Source: G963677085 sp963677085
Lineage (GTDB): Bacteria > Planctomycetota > Planctomycetia > Pirellulales > Thermoguttaceae
NCBI GenBank assembly: GCA_963677085.2
Contig: CAXXFH010000003.1
Span: 858,255 to 922,254, forward strand
Direction: 5' to 3'
Length of the DNA stretch: 64,000 nucleotides
Position 1 is the first letter of the stretch. The number at the start of each line of letters is the position of its first letter. The translations under genes and the position numbers were made by a program. The notes under the pieces were generated by a model that worked only from the letters and a program-made list of their open reading frames with translations, searched no databases and was not told the DNA's origin. Shown piece after piece: positions 62,187 through 64,000 of the stretch.

Positions 62187-64000
62187 TCACTCCACCCAAA
62201 TCAAACGCATGTGCATGGGTTTCAACGGAACACGGAATCGGCCTGCCTCCAGTGAAATCGGTTCGCTCGATAGGGCATCTCGGGCCTTGGTCGCGGCGCC
62301 GAGTCCCATGCTTCCGACATCCCGCAGGTGTACGTCGGCGGTAACCGCATCCGTGTTCGAGAGATTCGAGACGACCACCAGCAGCCGGCCGGGTTGGGTT
62401 TCCTGGCTCTTGTGTAGGTAGAGGCTCGCTTTCACCGCGTCCGGCTTCACGCCGATCAGGCCCCCGTTCTTCCAGTAGGGATACCATTGCGCCTCGGACG
62501 TGCCGAATCGAGCCATCACGTCCCAGATCAATGCCATACGGTCCAGAATCGCTCCGGTGCCATGCGGGCGTACTCGCACATCGTGCAACATGCTCAAGGC
62601 CAATGCGTGGTCGACCGTCCATTGCGGCGGACGCTCGTAGGCCAGAAACTCGCAGGGGACACCGAAATTGCGCCCCATGAATTCGGCGCGAAAGGCGTCT
62701 AGCGATAGCCGTCCCGCAGCTCCCTTCGGCGCCGCGCTGGTGGCAAACTGCTCGCCGTCCCAATAGCTGTGAGCGAATGCCAGCGTGGGCGTCATGCAGC
62801 AGGTGCTCTGGTGGGCGTTGATTATTCCGCCCGTTGGTTGAAACAACTCGTACAGGCCCCGCATTAATTGCCGGACGGCGAAGATGGGATACGTGGGACG
62901 AAGCTTGCCGTCCGCCGCACGGTATCCGCAGCCATGACGCTCGTTACAACAACCGGTGGGAACAATCGTGCCATCGAGATACACGCCGTCGAAGCCCATC
63001 CGTTCGCGAAAACGGCCAATGCCTTCGAGCAAGACGTCTTTCCAGCGACTCTGATAGCAAACGCCAAAATCTCGCTGCTCGGGCAACCGATGCCAACCAG
63101 GCATAGCTACATCTTTCGTATTTTTCCTCAAAACCTCATCGGACATCTCCGACCATTCGGGCGCTAACGGCGACAATTCGTAACCAAAGTAGAGCAAGAC
63201 CTTCATGTCTCGCGCGTGGCACGCGTCGATCGTGTGTTTCAGGATCGTTTCCTCCGATGTAGCCGGATAGTTTTGGATCGGCGCCCAATCCTCATGAAAC
63301 ACAACCGTTTTGACGCCCGCCTTGGCAGCCCGATCGAGGGCCGACTCAAACTGGCCGTCGGGAAACGCTCGGTGGTTGGTCTTCCAGCCGTTCGGGAAAA
63401 CCTCGTGAGCCGGCCGATGCAGCGTTGTGCCGAGTTCTGGCGCGTGCCAGATCCGCCACTGGTGGAAATCGGCTGGCATCGGCTTGACCGGCGTGGCTTG
63501 CAGGCCAAACGTCCACGTTACCGGCAACCGATCCGGCGCGCTGTCCAGCAGACGTAAACGCAATATGGTCGTCTGATCTTCTTGCACGACCTCAATCGCA
63601 TGATCAGCCGTCTTGGGACGCCAAAACTGGTCCGATTCGGCAAACCAACTCAGCCCACCGTCCTCCCAACCGAGCCAAACCAGCGCCTTGAACGGTGACG
63701 TAAAGCCCTTCTCGGGCACGGCTCCGCTGTTGGCCGCGCTGCCCCAGCGACCGGGCCAGCAATGAAACAGCCGGGCCAGGGATCGCTTCAAGGGAATTTC
63801 CAGCCAAAGCTGGTCCAGCGGTTTCTTCGGTGCGTGCCGCTGGGGTAGCAGCACCATGTCGAAGCGCATCATCCCATCGAATTCCAGGCGGACGGTGGTG
63901 TTGACAATTACCTCTTCATTGGCCTGCCAGCCGGAAAGCGTTGCTTGCGCATCATTGTGCGCAAGGACGAAATGCCCACTGCGTTGCCAGGCCAACGGCT
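62187..64000 (-). CDS. Glycoside-hydrolase-like protein (DUF6067 type), partial
   Basis: At least 602 residues are visible and the gene continues beyond the window. A beta-sandwich part (VRLEFDGMMRFDMVLLPQRH) is followed by a TIM barrel: KTVVFHEDWAPIQNYPATS, KVLLYFGYELSPLAPEWSEM, MGFDGVYLDGTIVPTGCCNE and GGIINAHQSTCCMTPTLAFA. The YLDG Asp is a likely catalytic residue. The arrangement matches DUF6067-type proteins, thought to act on glycans. The N-terminus and signal peptide lie outside the window. Confidence 0.75.
   Translation of the reverse strand, partial: PLAWQRSGHFVLAHNDAQATLSGWQANEEVIVNTTVRLEFDGMMRFDMVLLPQRHAPKKPLDQLWLEIPLKRSLARLFHCWPGRWGSAANSGAVPEKGFTSPFKALVWLGWEDGGLSWFAESDQFWRPKTADHAIEVVQEDQTTILRLRLLDSAPDRLPVTWTFGLQATPVKPMPADFHQWRIWHAPELGTTLHRPAHEVFPNGWKTNHRAFPDGQFESALDRAAKAGVKTVVFHEDWAPIQNYPATSEETILKHTIDACHARDMKVLLYFGYELSPLAPEWSEMSDEVLRKNTKDVAMPGWHRLPEQRDFGVCYQSRWKDVLLEGIGRFRERMGFDGVYLDGTIVPTGCCNERHGCGYRAADGKLRPTYPIFAVRQLMRGLYELFQPTGGIINAHQSTCCMTPTLAFAHSYWDGEQFATSAAPKGAAGRLSLDAFRAEFMGRNFGVPCEFLAYERPPQWTVDHALALSMLHDVRVRPHGTGAILDRMALIWDVMARFGTSEAQWYPYWKNGGLIGVKPDAVKASLYLHKSQETQPGRLLVVVSNLSNTDAVTADVHLRDVGSMGLGAATKARDALSSEPISLEAGRFRVPLKPMHMRLIWVE

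Noticed and set aside
62113..62763. N-terminal extension of the third PEP-CTERM gene
   Set aside because: The extension overlaps the neighbouring hydrolase in another frame, while a good ribosome site and signal peptide support ATG 62112.
1..64000. tRNA, rRNA and CRISPR arrays
   Set aside because: No T-loop/acceptor pairs, rRNA-like blocks or regularly spaced repeats were found on reading both strands; a dedicated search would be needed to exclude a divergent tRNA.

Overview
The window looks like a chromosomal segment of a planctomycete, probably of the Pirellulales type. This is inferred from four prepilin-like DUF1559 genes (identical N-terminal methylation/cleavage motif, C-terminal H-x9-DG motif), three PEP-CTERM secreted proteins, a Rhodopirellula-type ISAzo13 transposase, a XylR-type AraC regulator, an ECF sigma factor overlapping a FecR-domain gene, and several large secreted sugar-active proteins. 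No tRNA, rRNA or CRISPR array was seen.

The first half (about 1-31 kb) is accessory DNA shaped by mobile elements. Positions 1-2550 hold broken recombinases (two serine types, one tyrosine type), a truncated IS630 and an IS21 tail. Positions 2800-6224 hold a minus-strand operon: HEAT protein, broken esterase, S41/PDZ protease, unknown protein. Positions 6225-10685 are a stack of four insertion sequences (IS5, ISAzo13, two different IS630) that abut through shared TTA/TA targets; three of the four transposases need a -1 frameshift on an A-run. Positions 11-14 kb resemble integron cassettes (small membrane protein, methyltransferase, attC-like site), followed by an aldo/keto reductase and a decayed ISAs1. 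Positions 15.9-18.4 kb hold a two-gene module, a Zn-cluster/HUH-like protein and a RecA/DnaB-like ATPase, followed by an AT-rich island; this is the best candidate for an undescribed replication or mobile system. Positions 19-24 kb hold methyltransferases, isoprenylcysteine-methyltransferase-like membrane proteins (two of them fragments around a 520-bp IS701 deletion derivative) and a cytidine-type deaminase. A copper ATPase gene is cut by a third IS630 copy at 25.9 kb, and a membrane-protein gene is split by IS481 and then IS200/IS605 at 27.4-29.3 kb.

The second half (about 29.4-64 kb) is a carbohydrate-use region. It holds a Tat-exported GH42-like protein; a GntR-MFS-SDR-UxuA operon for hexuronate/mannonate catabolism with two palindromic GntR-like sites; a 1039-residue clan GH-A-like enzyme; a XylR/AraC regulator; an FAD oxidoreductase; an ECF sigma/FecR pair; a DUF5107-TPR protein; a sodium:solute symporter with a 55-residue membrane partner; and two further large glycoside-hydrolase-like proteins, interspersed with DUF1559 and PEP-CTERM genes. 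Two debris patches (43.2-44.3 kb and 51.1-52.3 kb) carry gene fragments, including a piece resembling DISARM DrmB.
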